A stretch of 52,542 bases of DNA from Candidatus Lokiarchaeota archaeon (GCA_014730275.1 WJIL01000011.1:1-52542); one strand, 5' to 3'. Positions 44,217 to 51,677 are shown, counted from the stretch's first letter. Notes: generated by a model not told the origin, from the sequence alone. Made by a program: numbers and translations.

Positions 44217-44384
44217 CTAGCCAAGTCTTGATTTGAGTGCCTCGACTTTCATCTTTGCAGCAATGAACTTGGCTTTGAAAGCTGCTCGAAGACCCGAATT
44301 GCATTTTGGTGTGTCGTCGTTATGTGAGAACTTACAATTCGGTGTTCCGTCTATGCACTCTTTTCTATTCTTGTTCTTTATCAT
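44217..44384 (-). CDS. 55-residue protein with a Cys3-His zinc-finger-like pattern
   Basis: The pattern is C10-x6-C17-x3-H21-x6-C28 (KECIDGTPNCKFSHNDDTPKC), followed by a basic helix GLRAAFKAKFIAAKMKVEALK. The ATG is preceded by AAGGTGA at 8-14 bases, and further upstream is the 62-bp box shared with the small genes at 48.2-48.5 kb. It could bind zinc and RNA or DNA; that is inferred from the pattern only. No family recognised. Confidence 0.6.
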   Translation of the reverse strand: MIKNKNRKECIDGTPNCKFSHNDDTPKCNSGLRAAFKAKFIAAKMKVEALKSRLG

Positions 44385-44414
44385 TTATATTCACCTTCAT
44401 CTTGTGCGGCTGAA

Positions 44415-44476
44415 ATCCCGCAGTCGCAACGGGGGAGCTTGGCTCCATGAGTGACATAAAATTGGGATATCCCTAG
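44415..44476 (-). promoter_or_regulatory. 62-bp conserved box, copy A, upstream of the zinc-finger-like gene
   Basis: It matches the box at 48577-48638 in 55 of 62 bases without gaps. Read on the gene strand it has GGGATATCCC (a perfect palindrome), TATA-like TTTTATGT, then GGAGC-3-GCTCC, and GGGAT near the far end which can pair with the first ATCCC. The loop of the GGAGC hairpin differs between copies (CAA here, CGG in copy B) while the stem is kept. It may be a promoter with operators or a structured leader. Confidence 0.6.
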
Positions 44477-44517
44477 GTTAGTACCAGTAAAATCAGATTG
44501 GTTCGATAACAGTAAAA

Positions 44518-44538
44518 TACAGAGAGACTATCTCTGTA
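44518..44538 (-). terminator. Perfect 8-bp hairpin after the CPBP protease gene
   Basis: TACAGAGA-GACTA-TCTCTGTA lies 67 bases past the protease stop codon on the reverse strand, between it and the 62-bp box. A transcript end is the simplest reading. Confidence 0.45.
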
Positions 44539-44604
44539 CAGAAAAATGACTATCTCAATTTCACTATAAGTATTATGTCTTGTACATTTCAATTCAAGTC
44601 TGTT

Positions 44605-45489
44605 TCATACCGTTGCGGCTGTTTGAAGGATTAAATAGACGGCATTATTTGTAAAATGAATCAGAAAGACGGGAATCAAGCTCCTAGATTTATCCCAGAT
44701 CATGCCAAGAATCAAGCCCAGCGGCAGACGTGTCAGTAGGGCATGAAGTAGAGGATAAGCCAAACCTCCCTGATACAGCTCGAATCCTGAAGCAACTGTG
44801 AACAGATGCAAAGCAGCAAAGACCATCGTAGTTGTGACAATTCCACCCACTCTGCTTCTCATCCGATAACTGAGTCGGTCTTGCATTATGCCTCGGAAGA
44901 TAAATTCCTCAATCAGCGCCGGAATTACAGCCATAGTAATGATTCCGCTTAACAGCTCTCTATGAATATCTTGAGAGCCGAAAAATTCTAGTGAATTTTG
45001 CCCCAGAAGAAGTCTGATAATAAACCCAATAATTAGCGACACCAAAATTGAAACGGTAAGTGGCGAGGACTTTTCGATATCGGACAAATTGAATCCCAGT
45101 GAAGAGATTTTGTTCTCTCTGAATACCACCATAAACAGAAGAGGTATAGCGAAAGCGAATATCAACGAGCCTGTTACTATCGCTATATTCGCTAGATTGA
45201 AACTCGGTGCAACTAAGAGAGTCCAATCCAAGAAAACCAGTAATACTATTGCACTCTCGACCAAAGGGTCTTCAATGACGGAATCCTTTCTGATTGGTGA
45301 TGGTGGGTCTTCACCTATAATGAATATAGCGAGTAAAAAGGATCCAATTCCATATATTGCTATGAACAAATCATTGAAGTACACAAAATAGAGGACCGAA
45401 AGGCAGGTAATGATTACGGTAGAGGCTTGAAGAATCAGCTTATCCAATTCCGACAATGTTCTGTATCCTTCGTCATTCAGCTCTGTCAT
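44605..45489 (-). CDS. CPBP-family intramembrane metalloprotease
   Basis: 294 residues and about eight hydrophobic segments. The family motifs are intact: EEFIFRGIMQD (EExxxR), FAALHLF (FxxxH) and HFTNNAVYLIL (HxxxN). Such proteins (CAAX protease and bacteriocin-processing, PF02517) cut membrane proteins or peptides, and several are linked to bacteriocin immunity. It stands 34 bases downstream of the propeller gene on the same strand, so both probably form one operon flanked by 23S-tail repeats. Confidence 0.88.
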   Translation of the reverse strand: MTELNDEGYRTLSELDKLILQASTVIITCLSVLYFVYFNDLFIAIYGIGSFLLAIFIIGEDPPSPIRKDSVIEDPLVESAIVLLVFLDWTLLVAPSFNLANIAIVTGSLIFAFAIPLLFMVVFRENKISSLGFNLSDIEKSSPLTVSILVSLIIGFIIRLLLGQNSLEFFGSQDIHRELLSGIITMAVIPALIEEFIFRGIMQDRLSYRMRSRVGGIVTTTMVFAALHLFTVASGFELYQGGLAYPLLHALLTRLPLGLILGMIWDKSRSLIPVFLIHFTNNAVYLILQTAATV

Positions 45490-45523
45490 AGTAATCGCCC
45501 TTTTTCTCTATCGGCCCCCAAAA

Positions 45524-47347
45524 CTACTTTCTATTGTCTGCAAAATCCTCTATGTGAAATTCTTTCGCTCCTTCCCAAAGAAAGTCAAAATCCTTCTCAA
45601 CTTTTGCTTTTTGTGAACCCGTTTGTTTAGATAGTGTTCCCATCTTACGATTTCCTAAATCTTTAAACGAAATATCCGCCGTCCAGCATTCTTCTTCATT
45701 TATTAGATTACGCTGATGGCTTTTCGCTTTGTGTGTCAACCTTACGTGGAAATTGCTCCTTTGCTCTTTTTCCTCCGATAAGCTGTTCAATAGCAGCTCA
45801 TATTCATGATAGTCACCGTGCCGCTTTCTCTTTGCCGGTTCAATAACTGTTAGGAACTGAATTTTTACCTCATTATCTGCTTCCATGAGATGACGTACCA
45901 GTTCTATTGAAGGATAGTTGTCGCGGACTTTCAAATAGTCTTCTGCCCGAGATATTATTCTATCAATCAGCCTAGTTGCCTTGGCTTTCTCACCTGGCTC
46001 TATTACAACTGAGCCACTTTCTAATGATTTACCGAATTTCCTCTTTACATCCGGGTACAAAGCCCAAAGAATTGCAATGAAGGATGTGGCTCCGGCACCT
46101 ACCCATCCCAATGTGATTAATAGTCCTGCATAGGGGGGCGGTCTGGCAACTTCCAGAGGAAGCCTGACTATAGCCCCACTACCGCCGTATTTGAAGCATG
46201 AGAGACCAAGATAGAGGTAATCCCGTTCTGAAATCAGAATCTCTTCCACCGAATAACCTTCAAGATTAATATCCTCCTCTAATTGCTCAATGATTGTTTC
46301 TTCTTCGTCCAAGCTGAAATAGCATATTCCTTCTCTAGTACCAATGTAAATGCGTTTTCTATCCTCATCGCGTTCAAGAGCATTAATGCGATTGTCTGGC
46401 AACCCATCTACCTCTGTAATCCTAGATCGTACAATTTGTGCTTCTCCCCCAGATATCTCGTATACGAGAATCCCATCTTCTGTTCCTACATAGATTCTCT
46501 TTGTCAAAGGGTAGTATTCCATTGCCGTAACTTTGAATGTTGAATTAACATCGTCCTTAGATTGACTAAGAACTACCTTCTCCAGCTCTACATCATAAAA
46601 GCTGAATCCCTGATTTGTGCCTATCAGAATATAGGGCTCTCTCACCTTCAAATATGAGACATAATCCGAAACCAGTCCATTTGAGGTATTAACTATAGTA
46701 AAATTATGCGATGGAATATGGCAGACAGTCATACCATATGGATTCCCCTGATTTCCAGCATAGAAGAAAGCACCCTCTGCTGTCTCATACGACTCTATTT
46801 CCGTGAAGCAGATATCTTCAGAGACATTGTTCATGCTGTAATTGTATATCCCCCCCGTTTGGTAATCATAGACTTGAACTCCTCCGTCCGGGGCAAATGT
46901 TACAATGTAAGCACCCATCCATGATGTCACTGTCAGATCATGTGCCGATATCTCATACCCCTCTGGGTCTCTAAACTCCGTCCGGTTAATGAATTCCCCT
47001 TTCCATGGGTCGAACCTAAAGAAATAATCGTAACTACTTGAATAAATTTCGGATTCCGCATAATCCGTATCTTGCCATTCCATTCCTGTTAGGATTGTAT
47101 TATCTGGGTCCGGAAGTTCATACCATTCGACTTCTTTCTGTGCAGGAAACATTGCTTGAATTGCCAATGCTACTGTAATTGCTACAACAATAACTAAGAC
47201 GCCATATGTCGCCCGTTTTCGCCTAGGGCTTAACGAACGTTGTTTTGTGGAATATTTGTTAGGAGTCTCAGATCCAACTGAATTTTTCGTCATGCTACTG
47301 CCCACCTTGCGAATTGCAACTCCTGTAATAGGTCTTTCTTGTTTCAT
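45524..47347 (-). CDS. Membrane-anchored beta-propeller sensor-like protein
   Basis: 607 residues. Basic cytoplasmic N-terminus (about 45), transmembrane helix ATYGVLVIVVAITVALAIQAM, then an outside domain of about 350 residues made of propeller-like repeats (YILIGTNQGFSFYDVELE, KRIYVGTEDGILVYEI, KRIYIGTREGICYFSL), similar to the two-component 'Reg_prop' sensor repeats, then a second helix AGLLITLGWVGAGATSFIAILWAL and a soluble C-terminal domain of about 170 residues that I do not recognise (RLIDRIISRAEDYLKVRDNYPS). It could sense an outside ligand or protein; with the CPBP protease next to it, regulated membrane proteolysis is a possible, unproven scheme. Confidence 0.7.
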   Translation of the reverse strand: MKQERPITGVAIRKVGSSMTKNSVGSETPNKYSTKQRSLSPRRKRATYGVLVIVVAITVALAIQAMFPAQKEVEWYELPDPDNTILTGMEWQDTDYAESEIYSSSYDYFFRFDPWKGEFINRTEFRDPEGYEISAHDLTVTSWMGAYIVTFAPDGGVQVYDYQTGGIYNYSMNNVSEDICFTEIESYETAEGAFFYAGNQGNPYGMTVCHIPSHNFTIVNTSNGLVSDYVSYLKVREPYILIGTNQGFSFYDVELEKVVLSQSKDDVNSTFKVTAMEYYPLTKRIYVGTEDGILVYEISGGEAQIVRSRITEVDGLPDNRINALERDEDRKRIYIGTREGICYFSLDEEETIIEQLEEDINLEGYSVEEILISERDYLYLGLSCFKYGGSGAIVRLPLEVARPPPYAGLLITLGWVGAGATSFIAILWALYPDVKRKFGKSLESGSVVIEPGEKAKATRLIDRIISRAEDYLKVRDNYPSIELVRHLMEADNEVKIQFLTVIEPAKRKRHGDYHEYELLLNSLSEEKEQRSNFHVRLTHKAKSHQRNLINEEECWTADISFKDLGNRKMGTLSKQTGSQKAKVEKDFDFLWEGAKEFHIEDFADNRK

Positions 47348-47396
47348 AACGATGAAGGGTGACTATGACCCGGTCGTTCCAAATAGCCATTCTGGG

Positions 47397-47515
47397 GAGG
47401 TGTTCAGCTCACCGCTACTACTGTCCGAGGCGAGCGGACCGAAAATATAGCTTGTGCGACACCTAGAGTTTTCAAGATTTGAGTCGGAATCTCAGTGAAG
47501 CAGTGCCTCCATTCT
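47397..47515 (+). repeat. Direct repeat copy R2 of the 23S 3' end
   Basis: Same orientation as the 23S gene and offset exactly 3500 bases from 43897. The first 87 bases keep 82 identities, including the last strand of 23S helix 1, and homology decays afterwards (GCCTCCATTCTCAACC). No other 23S sequence accompanies it, so it is not a second rRNA gene. It lies 50 bases upstream of the propeller gene. Confidence 0.85.
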
Positions 47516-47682
47516 CAACCACTTGTTTCTTGAGAGTTTTTTTCGAGAAGAGCTGGTGTTTGGTGACATATATCTGGCATAATTTTCAGCTCGGTTAACC
47601 ATTAATGATTGCGGTCCATATCGTATTCCGGCACTTCGTGTTCTTTACTCAGAATCCAAATAGATATGAGAATCAGGATATT

Positions 47683-47692
47683 TTTATATATA
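47683..47692 (+). promoter_or_regulatory. TATA box of the small membrane protein
   Basis: TATATATAAT-type sequence 19-28 bases before the ATG at 47711, so the transcript would be leaderless or nearly so, as for many genes in this window. Confidence 0.55.
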
Positions 47693-47710
47693 ATGGAAAA
47701 TGCTGAATAG

Positions 47711-47905
47711 ATGAGTCAGAGGGCCATTGTGATGCAATCATTTGATTCGGTTTTGTTATTTGCCTTTTTTGTTGTTATAGGGATGATTATCGTCATGATT
47801 GCTTGGGTTTTTGGACAAAAATCACCGCCACGGCGAAAATCGGATGAATGTATTGTCTTGTTTTTCATCCTAGGCATCATCTTTTTATTCATGATACTTG
47901 TATAG
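47711..47905 (+). CDS. 64-residue two-helix membrane protein
   Basis: Hydrophobic segments at residues 12-34 (SVLLFAFFVVIGMIIVMIAWV) and 48-63 (CIVLFFILGIIFLFMILV), separated by the basic loop GQKSPPRRKSDE. This is a hairpin with positive loop inside, so both ends face out. It has its own TATA box. The size would fit a toxin-like or regulatory small membrane protein, but there is no family evidence. Confidence 0.6.
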   Translation: MSQRAIVMQSFDSVLLFAFFVVIGMIIVMIAWVFGQKSPPRRKSDECIVLFFILGIIFLFMILV

Positions 47906-48004
47906 ATATATTACTATCATTTTAAATAATATAATGGCTTTTAGAGATTAATGTATATAGGCCCTTTCTATCGAAGAAATATGAAGAAGGCTCTAGCATG
48001 AAAT

Positions 48005-48066
48005 GGAGTTCACTTCTAAAGACTTGAACACTGAGGAACTAATTCCTATTTGAAAGTGAACACTCC
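48005..48066 (+). repeat. Long imperfect inverted repeat
   Basis: GGAG+TTCACTT (48005-48015) pairs with AAGTGAA+CA+CTCC (48054-48066) around a 38-base loop: 11 pairs with one 2-base bulge. The surrounding 47906-48160 has no gene. Could be a small RNA or the terminator of the 47711 gene. Confidence 0.35.
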
Positions 48067-48160
48067 TGAATACTATATAGCCCCTTGGACGCTAGCACAT
48101 CACATCGATTCAAAAAAGAACGGATAGAGACCAATTATCCTTGGCCTCTACCGGAAAGCG

Positions 48161-48340
48161 CTATTCTATGGGATAATATTCGTCTTCTTCAAGCCCTTTC
48201 ACGCCCGCCTTTTCCAGAGCATCGACAGCTTCACGCCGAGATAGAGGTTTTTCCCCATCTTCAGCGAAGTACTCTCGGGCGTATCTGACCTTTTTATCAG
48301 AATACTTGTGTTTGTACTTATCGTATTCCTCGTCAGGCAT
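48161..48340 (-). CDS. Small acidic/charged 59-residue protein
   Basis: Starts at ATG 48340, because AAGGAGGTGA, a near-perfect ribosome-binding site, lies just before it; the GTG reading at 48352 would be inside that site. Highly charged: DEEYDKYKHKYSDKKVRYAR followed by EKPLSRREAVDALEKAGVKGL, a possible small helical DNA- or protein-binding unit. No family recognised. Second gene after the 36-residue ORF, both behind box B. Confidence 0.6.
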   Translation of the reverse strand: MPDEEYDKYKHKYSDKKVRYAREYFAEDGEKPLSRREAVDALEKAGVKGLEEDEYYPIE

Positions 48341-48425
48341 CTGATATGTCACCTCCTTGCTCTTTTCTACCGCTTTCTTGTACTAAATTGAGCGGCCGTT
48401 TGTTTAATTCAAAATCATGGATTCT

Positions 48426-48536
48426 CTAATCACAAGATTCGCCAGAAACCCATTCGGGAGCGACTTCCTCCATTTCTCTCATGAATGATTCGCCCCATTT
48501 CTTTTCTTCCTCTGTAAGTTCATCAAAGTCTGTCAT
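48426..48536 (-). CDS. 36-residue acidic protein
   Basis: It starts MTDFDELTEEEKKW and ends SGESCD. GAGGTGA lies 8-14 bases before the ATG. Mostly helical and acidic. It is 86 bases upstream of the next small gene and directly downstream of box B (41 bases), so the three elements appear to be one transcription unit. No family recognised. Confidence 0.5.
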   Translation of the reverse strand: MTDFDELTEEEKKWGESFMREMEEVAPEWVSGESCD

Positions 48537-48576
48537 ATCTTGTCACCTCTTTCTGTCTTGGTGAATGCGACTGATT

Positions 48577-48638
48577 ATCCCGCAGTCGCCACGGGGGAGC
48601 CCGGCTCCATGATTTACATAAAAGTGGGATCTCCCTAG
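48577..48638 (-). promoter_or_regulatory. 62-bp conserved box, copy B, upstream of the small-gene pair
   Basis: It is 55/62 identical to box A (44415-44476). Read on the gene strand: GGGA-GA-TCCC, TATA-like TTTTATGT, GGAGC-CGG-GCTCC, and the ATCCC/GGGAT outer pairing. A short ORF inside, MEPGSPVATAG, is kept in copy A as MEPSSPVATAG, with two of three changes synonymous. It may be a regulated promoter. Confidence 0.6.
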
Positions 48639-48640
48639 AT

Positions 48641-49195
48641 AGTAGCCCAAAAAACAAACTAGTCCTAAGTCAATAAATACCACAGCAATGCTGTGTAGAA
48701 TCTTATCCTCCTGGACTTCTTATAAAGTATGGGTTTCCACTCTTCAGCATTTGGTTTTGGGATTCATATGTTTAATATTTTCATTTAGCTACGACTGGAA
48801 CATTCGCAATAGAGCATTCGTCAATTAGGCCAATTCAGCTACTTGGTATTAATAGCAATAATACCCAAGAAAAGACGAAGAATCTCAATTTCCTATGCTG
48901 TATACTATACCGTCATGAGCACTCATATTGTCTCGTTTTTCATGATTTATGCAGTATTTGGAGTTGCCATAGTTTAGCATTAGCCCTCGAAAGAAACACG
49001 TACTTCCATCCTCAGCATATCTCAGTTAGTTAGTTTGCTTTCATAGCCTTCGTTTGGACAAGAATATGCGTGATATTTTCGGAAGGGTAGGAGAAGAACA
49101 CTAGTCCCACCATATTTATTTCGAAGCCTGTAGTTCATGCTGTACAGCTAGGATATATCACCGTGTTGTTTATATCAAATTAAACACACGATTAG
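48641..49195. other. 555 bases without a gene; decayed repeat copies and a promoter
   Basis: It contains a short trailer-like piece near 48730-48765 (CCACTCTTCAGCATT), copy R3 at 48985-49110, the palindrome GCTGTACAGC at 49139-49148 and a TATA-like TTTATATC near 49169 for the toxin-antitoxin candidate. No coding region is supported. Confidence 0.5.
48985..49110 (+). repeat. Diverged repeat copy R3 of the 23S trailer
   Basis: Shares CCATCCTCAGCAT, TCAGTTAGTT and AAGAACACTAGTC with 43989-44114 in the same order and spacing, but with gaps between, and lacks the 23S gene end itself. It marks the upstream side of the YwgA/PIN module. Confidence 0.6.
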
Positions 49196-50095
49196 TTGGC
49201 AGAAGGAATGGGCTCGATGGCAAATAATATTCGTAAATCCGTTGTTCGGGCATGGTTACCTCTTGCTGTCATCGACATAGCAGGAGAAGTCCTTGGGTCT
49301 ACGCGTCTTCAAAAACTTGTATTTTTGGGCAGTGTTGAAACACATATAGGCGAGTTTTACAGTTTTACGACATGTCGTCATGGGCCATATTCATCAGAGC
49401 TTGCAAGCTCTATGCAAAATTACCAAGCTTTTGACTTCGTGACCGAAGTTGAAACGCAGCTTTCAAAACCATATGATGTTAGGCACGACTACATACTAAC
49501 AGACAAGGGAACGGAGCAAGTTCGAGAATTGGAACAGCATCCGGAAATCAAAGAGATGCGAAAAAAGCTAGAGAAGGCAATTGATGAACTCATGGATGTT
49601 CCTCTAGACGATCTTCTCCAATATACATATGAGAAGTATCTTCCCGTTGAACTTCAACTGGACGACAGAATCAGGGAAGCAAAGCAATCTGGGAAAAGAA
49701 TGCTACGTAACTGGAATCAAAACGAATCCGATTTCTATCCTGTATCATGGGAAATTCAAGCCGCACTCGAATGGACCATTGGGACCTTAGATTTAATCGA
49801 ACTCCTTTCAGATGATTTGGAGAAACAAGTATTCATTGAATCGGTTAGTGACCTACTTAGATCTGCTCGTGATTTGCATAATGTATTGGAGCAGTATGGC
49901 TTTGAACACCGAACCGATAGTATGAATAGGGTACAGAGCAGTGTTCTCTCAGAGTTCAGGGAAATATTCCAGTTCATTCAGTCTTATCTCTCGGAACGAG
50001 AAGTTGTCAAACCTCTATCGGCTTTGAAAATGAGTGATATTACAAGTGAGGAAGAGATGGAGGAAGTTAGAGCTGGACTAAGACGCCTACTATAG
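49196..50095 (+). CDS. YwgA/Panacea-like protein, candidate antitoxin
   Basis: About 292-299 residues (TTG 49196, or ATG 49208 or 49217; the ATG choices fit the TATA box less tightly). The N-terminal 110 residues have the pattern of the YwgA/SocA-type fold: TRLQKLVFLGSVE, then FYSFTTCRHGPYSSELASSMQNY and YILTDKGTEQVREL, that is a helix with 'LQKLVFL', the 'GPYS' turn and a winged-helix-like end. The rest is helical with a charged C-terminus. In Panacea-type antitoxins this fold binds many kinds of toxin. Its PIN-domain partner begins 5 bases after its stop, which suggests co-translation. Confidence 0.6.
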   Translation: MAEGMGSMANNIRKSVVRAWLPLAVIDIAGEVLGSTRLQKLVFLGSVETHIGEFYSFTTCRHGPYSSELASSMQNYQAFDFVTEVETQLSKPYDVRHDYILTDKGTEQVRELEQHPEIKEMRKKLEKAIDELMDVPLDDLLQYTYEKYLPVELQLDDRIREAKQSGKRMLRNWNQNESDFYPVSWEIQAALEWTIGTLDLIELLSDDLEKQVFIESVSDLLRSARDLHNVLEQYGFEHRTDSMNRVQSSVLSEFREIFQFIQSYLSEREVVKPLSALKMSDITSEEEMEEVRAGLRRLL

Positions 50096-50100
50096 GGTGA

Positions 50101-50739
50101 GTGTCCTTAGTGTCCAACACCATAGTTGTCTTGGATACATGTGCTGTCATAGATCTCAGGAAATCCTATCCTCGAGAGTTTCTAGATTCAAGTCTGTATG
50201 AATTCGCAAAACTTAGAAAAAAACAGGGGATTGGGAATCGCTTAAGCAACTGGCTTTCTAAAGCCAATAAGAATGGTTGGAAAATCTGCATCCCAAAGGC
50301 TGTAATAAAGGAATCCGACAATGAGATGAAGAAGACCCTTGCCTTTGTTGCAAGCAAGGTGCCCGGGAATCGAAATATTGTCAAATATCAGCTCCACGAT
50401 CAAGACTATCTAAACAAACTTTACTCTTTGTCTGACAATTGTGTAAGAGTATCACCCAGCAAGTTTCATGATCTTCTAGAGAGAATACAAAAAGCATACA
50501 AAAGCTGGAGAAATCTACAAACACTTGACTGCATCAAGAAACATGGTTTAAGACAGAAGGCCTATTTCCCTGAGCAAAATGATATTAGTCTACTTGGTCA
50601 AGCTATTGTTAACAAAGACAGTAATGATAACGGTGAGAAACGAGTTCTGCTTCTCACAAATGATGCTCATTTTCTCTGCCATTCGTCTACAATCAAGAAT
50701 ACATTTGGCGTTGAAATTCTTGATTATCATAAACTCTAA
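50101..50739 (+). CDS. PIN-domain nuclease, candidate toxin
   Basis: 212 residues, starting GTG with GGTGA just before it. PIN features: IVVLDTCAVIDL (Asp after strand 1), the acidic residue in AVIKESDNEM, NDISLLGQA and LLLTNDAHFL near the end, which hold the remaining acidic metal ligands. A long basic insert (KLRKKQGIGNRLSNWLSKANKNGW) separates the first two. PIN toxins cut tRNA, rRNA or mRNA. The chain is longer than VapC toxins (about 130 residues), so this may be a larger subgroup. Located in the 23S island, so rRNA is a natural target to consider, without evidence. Confidence 0.7.
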   Translation: MSLVSNTIVVLDTCAVIDLRKSYPREFLDSSLYEFAKLRKKQGIGNRLSNWLSKANKNGWKICIPKAVIKESDNEMKKTLAFVASKVPGNRNIVKYQLHDQDYLNKLYSLSDNCVRVSPSKFHDLLERIQKAYKSWRNLQTLDCIKKHGLRQKAYFPEQNDISLLGQAIVNKDSNDNGEKRVLLLTNDAHFLCHSSTIKNTFGVEILDYHKL

Positions 50740-50787
50740 GTTGGTACACTGTGGCTTTTTCGCTGCTACAGCACACTCGGATATCTC

Positions 50788-50822
50788 TCTCCATCTTCAG
50801 CATTTCTCAGTTTGTTTTAGTC
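50788..50822 (+). repeat. Short diverged trailer copy R4
   Basis: CTCCATCTTCAGCATTTCTCAGTTTGTTTT-like sequence; matches the trailer core of R1 (44005-44040) and R3. It closes the YwgA/PIN module on its right side. The remaining 50740-50952 has no gene. Confidence 0.45.
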
Positions 50823-50952
50823 AAATCATATTTGAGGTCTCTGCTTCAGTATAGCAATGAACTACCTGATTCAGACAGAGTCATGACAATGTTTGATTTG
50901 AACTGAACATCATGTGATATTCTCTAGTTTGCGAAGACCGACTAATCTCACT

Positions 50953-51381
50953 CTATTTTTCTTTTAGCTTCTCAAGTTGATTGATTGCCCAATCCAAACT
51001 ACTTGCTCGCAGCAGATATTTTCCCTCATCATTCTTAGTAAGATGTTCAGCAAGGCCTATCTCCTTGCTCGTAAGATATGTAGCAACTGAGTCCTCCTTC
51101 ATGCCGGTTATTGAAGCCGCTTCCTTCTTGGTCAAACCATTTGGGAATTCTACTAACATCGCAAACGTGATCAAATCAACTGCACGAGAAAGCCATGAAG
51201 GAAATGTAAGCTCGTTGAGCATAGAATAGAGACGAGTTGAATCCATGATTCTAGAAAGTCTAGTCTTTATGCGACCAATTCGTACTTCTTCGAGAGCTTC
51301 TATCCAATCAGAAAATCCTTGAACTGAAATCTCAATATTACTCTCCTTAACACTTATCCGTCTCTGCATTTTTTCACTCAT
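50953..51381 (-). CDS. Unknown wHTH-like DNA-binding protein
   Basis: 142 residues from ATG 51381; the upstream 11 residues of a longer reading are unlikely. The C-terminal half has a winged-helix pattern: LITFAMLVEFPNGLTKKEAASITGMKEDSVATYLTSKE with the recognition part KEDSVATYL, then EHLTKNDEGKYLL as wing. The N-terminal 80 residues are helical and charged. It may be a local regulator of the island. Divergent to the small Cys-rich ORF. Confidence 0.6.
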   Translation of the reverse strand: MSEKMQRRISVKESNIEISVQGFSDWIEALEEVRIGRIKTRLSRIMDSTRLYSMLNELTFPSWLSRAVDLITFAMLVEFPNGLTKKEAASITGMKEDSVATYLTSKEIGLAEHLTKNDEGKYLLRASSLDWAINQLEKLKEK

Positions 51382-51400
51382 AGTGGGAACCCTCAATATT

Positions 51401-51601
51401 ATGTTAAAAAACAAGATAACCTATGAATTCTTCGGAAAGGCATGCCTTATGTCGACACCATTCCACGAAAATTCTAAGTGTCATTGGTTTGATTTAGCTG
51501 AGATTTTATGTGCGTCCGCACCCACGAATGAAGAATGTTTCTTTTACTGTAGGTTTTGTCCAAAGAGCAAAGCTCACAGGATTAAAATGGAGAAGCCATA
51601 G
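51401..51601 (+). CDS. Small Cys-rich protein, uncertain
   Basis: 66 residues from ATG 51401, or 52 from ATG 51443. Pattern: CHWFDL, C, EECFFYCRFCPKSKAHR, with a CxxC and basic end that suits a zinc ribbon half. Two more Cys lie before it. No recognised family and no strong ribosome-binding site, so it could be chance. It is divergent to the wHTH gene with 19 bases between starts. Confidence 0.35.
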   Translation: MLKNKITYEFFGKACLMSTPFHENSKCHWFDLAEILCASAPTNEECFFYCRFCPKSKAHRIKMEKP

Positions 51602-51677
51602 ATTATTGCAGCTACGTGTGCAGATAGACCCGCAAAATTGGATTCTTTCTCCATTATGGCTTGCTTCCCATTTTGAA

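Noticed and set aside
47397-47515. Second 23S rRNA gene
   Set aside because: Only the last ~40 bases of the gene and its trailer are present; no other rRNA sequence adjoins.
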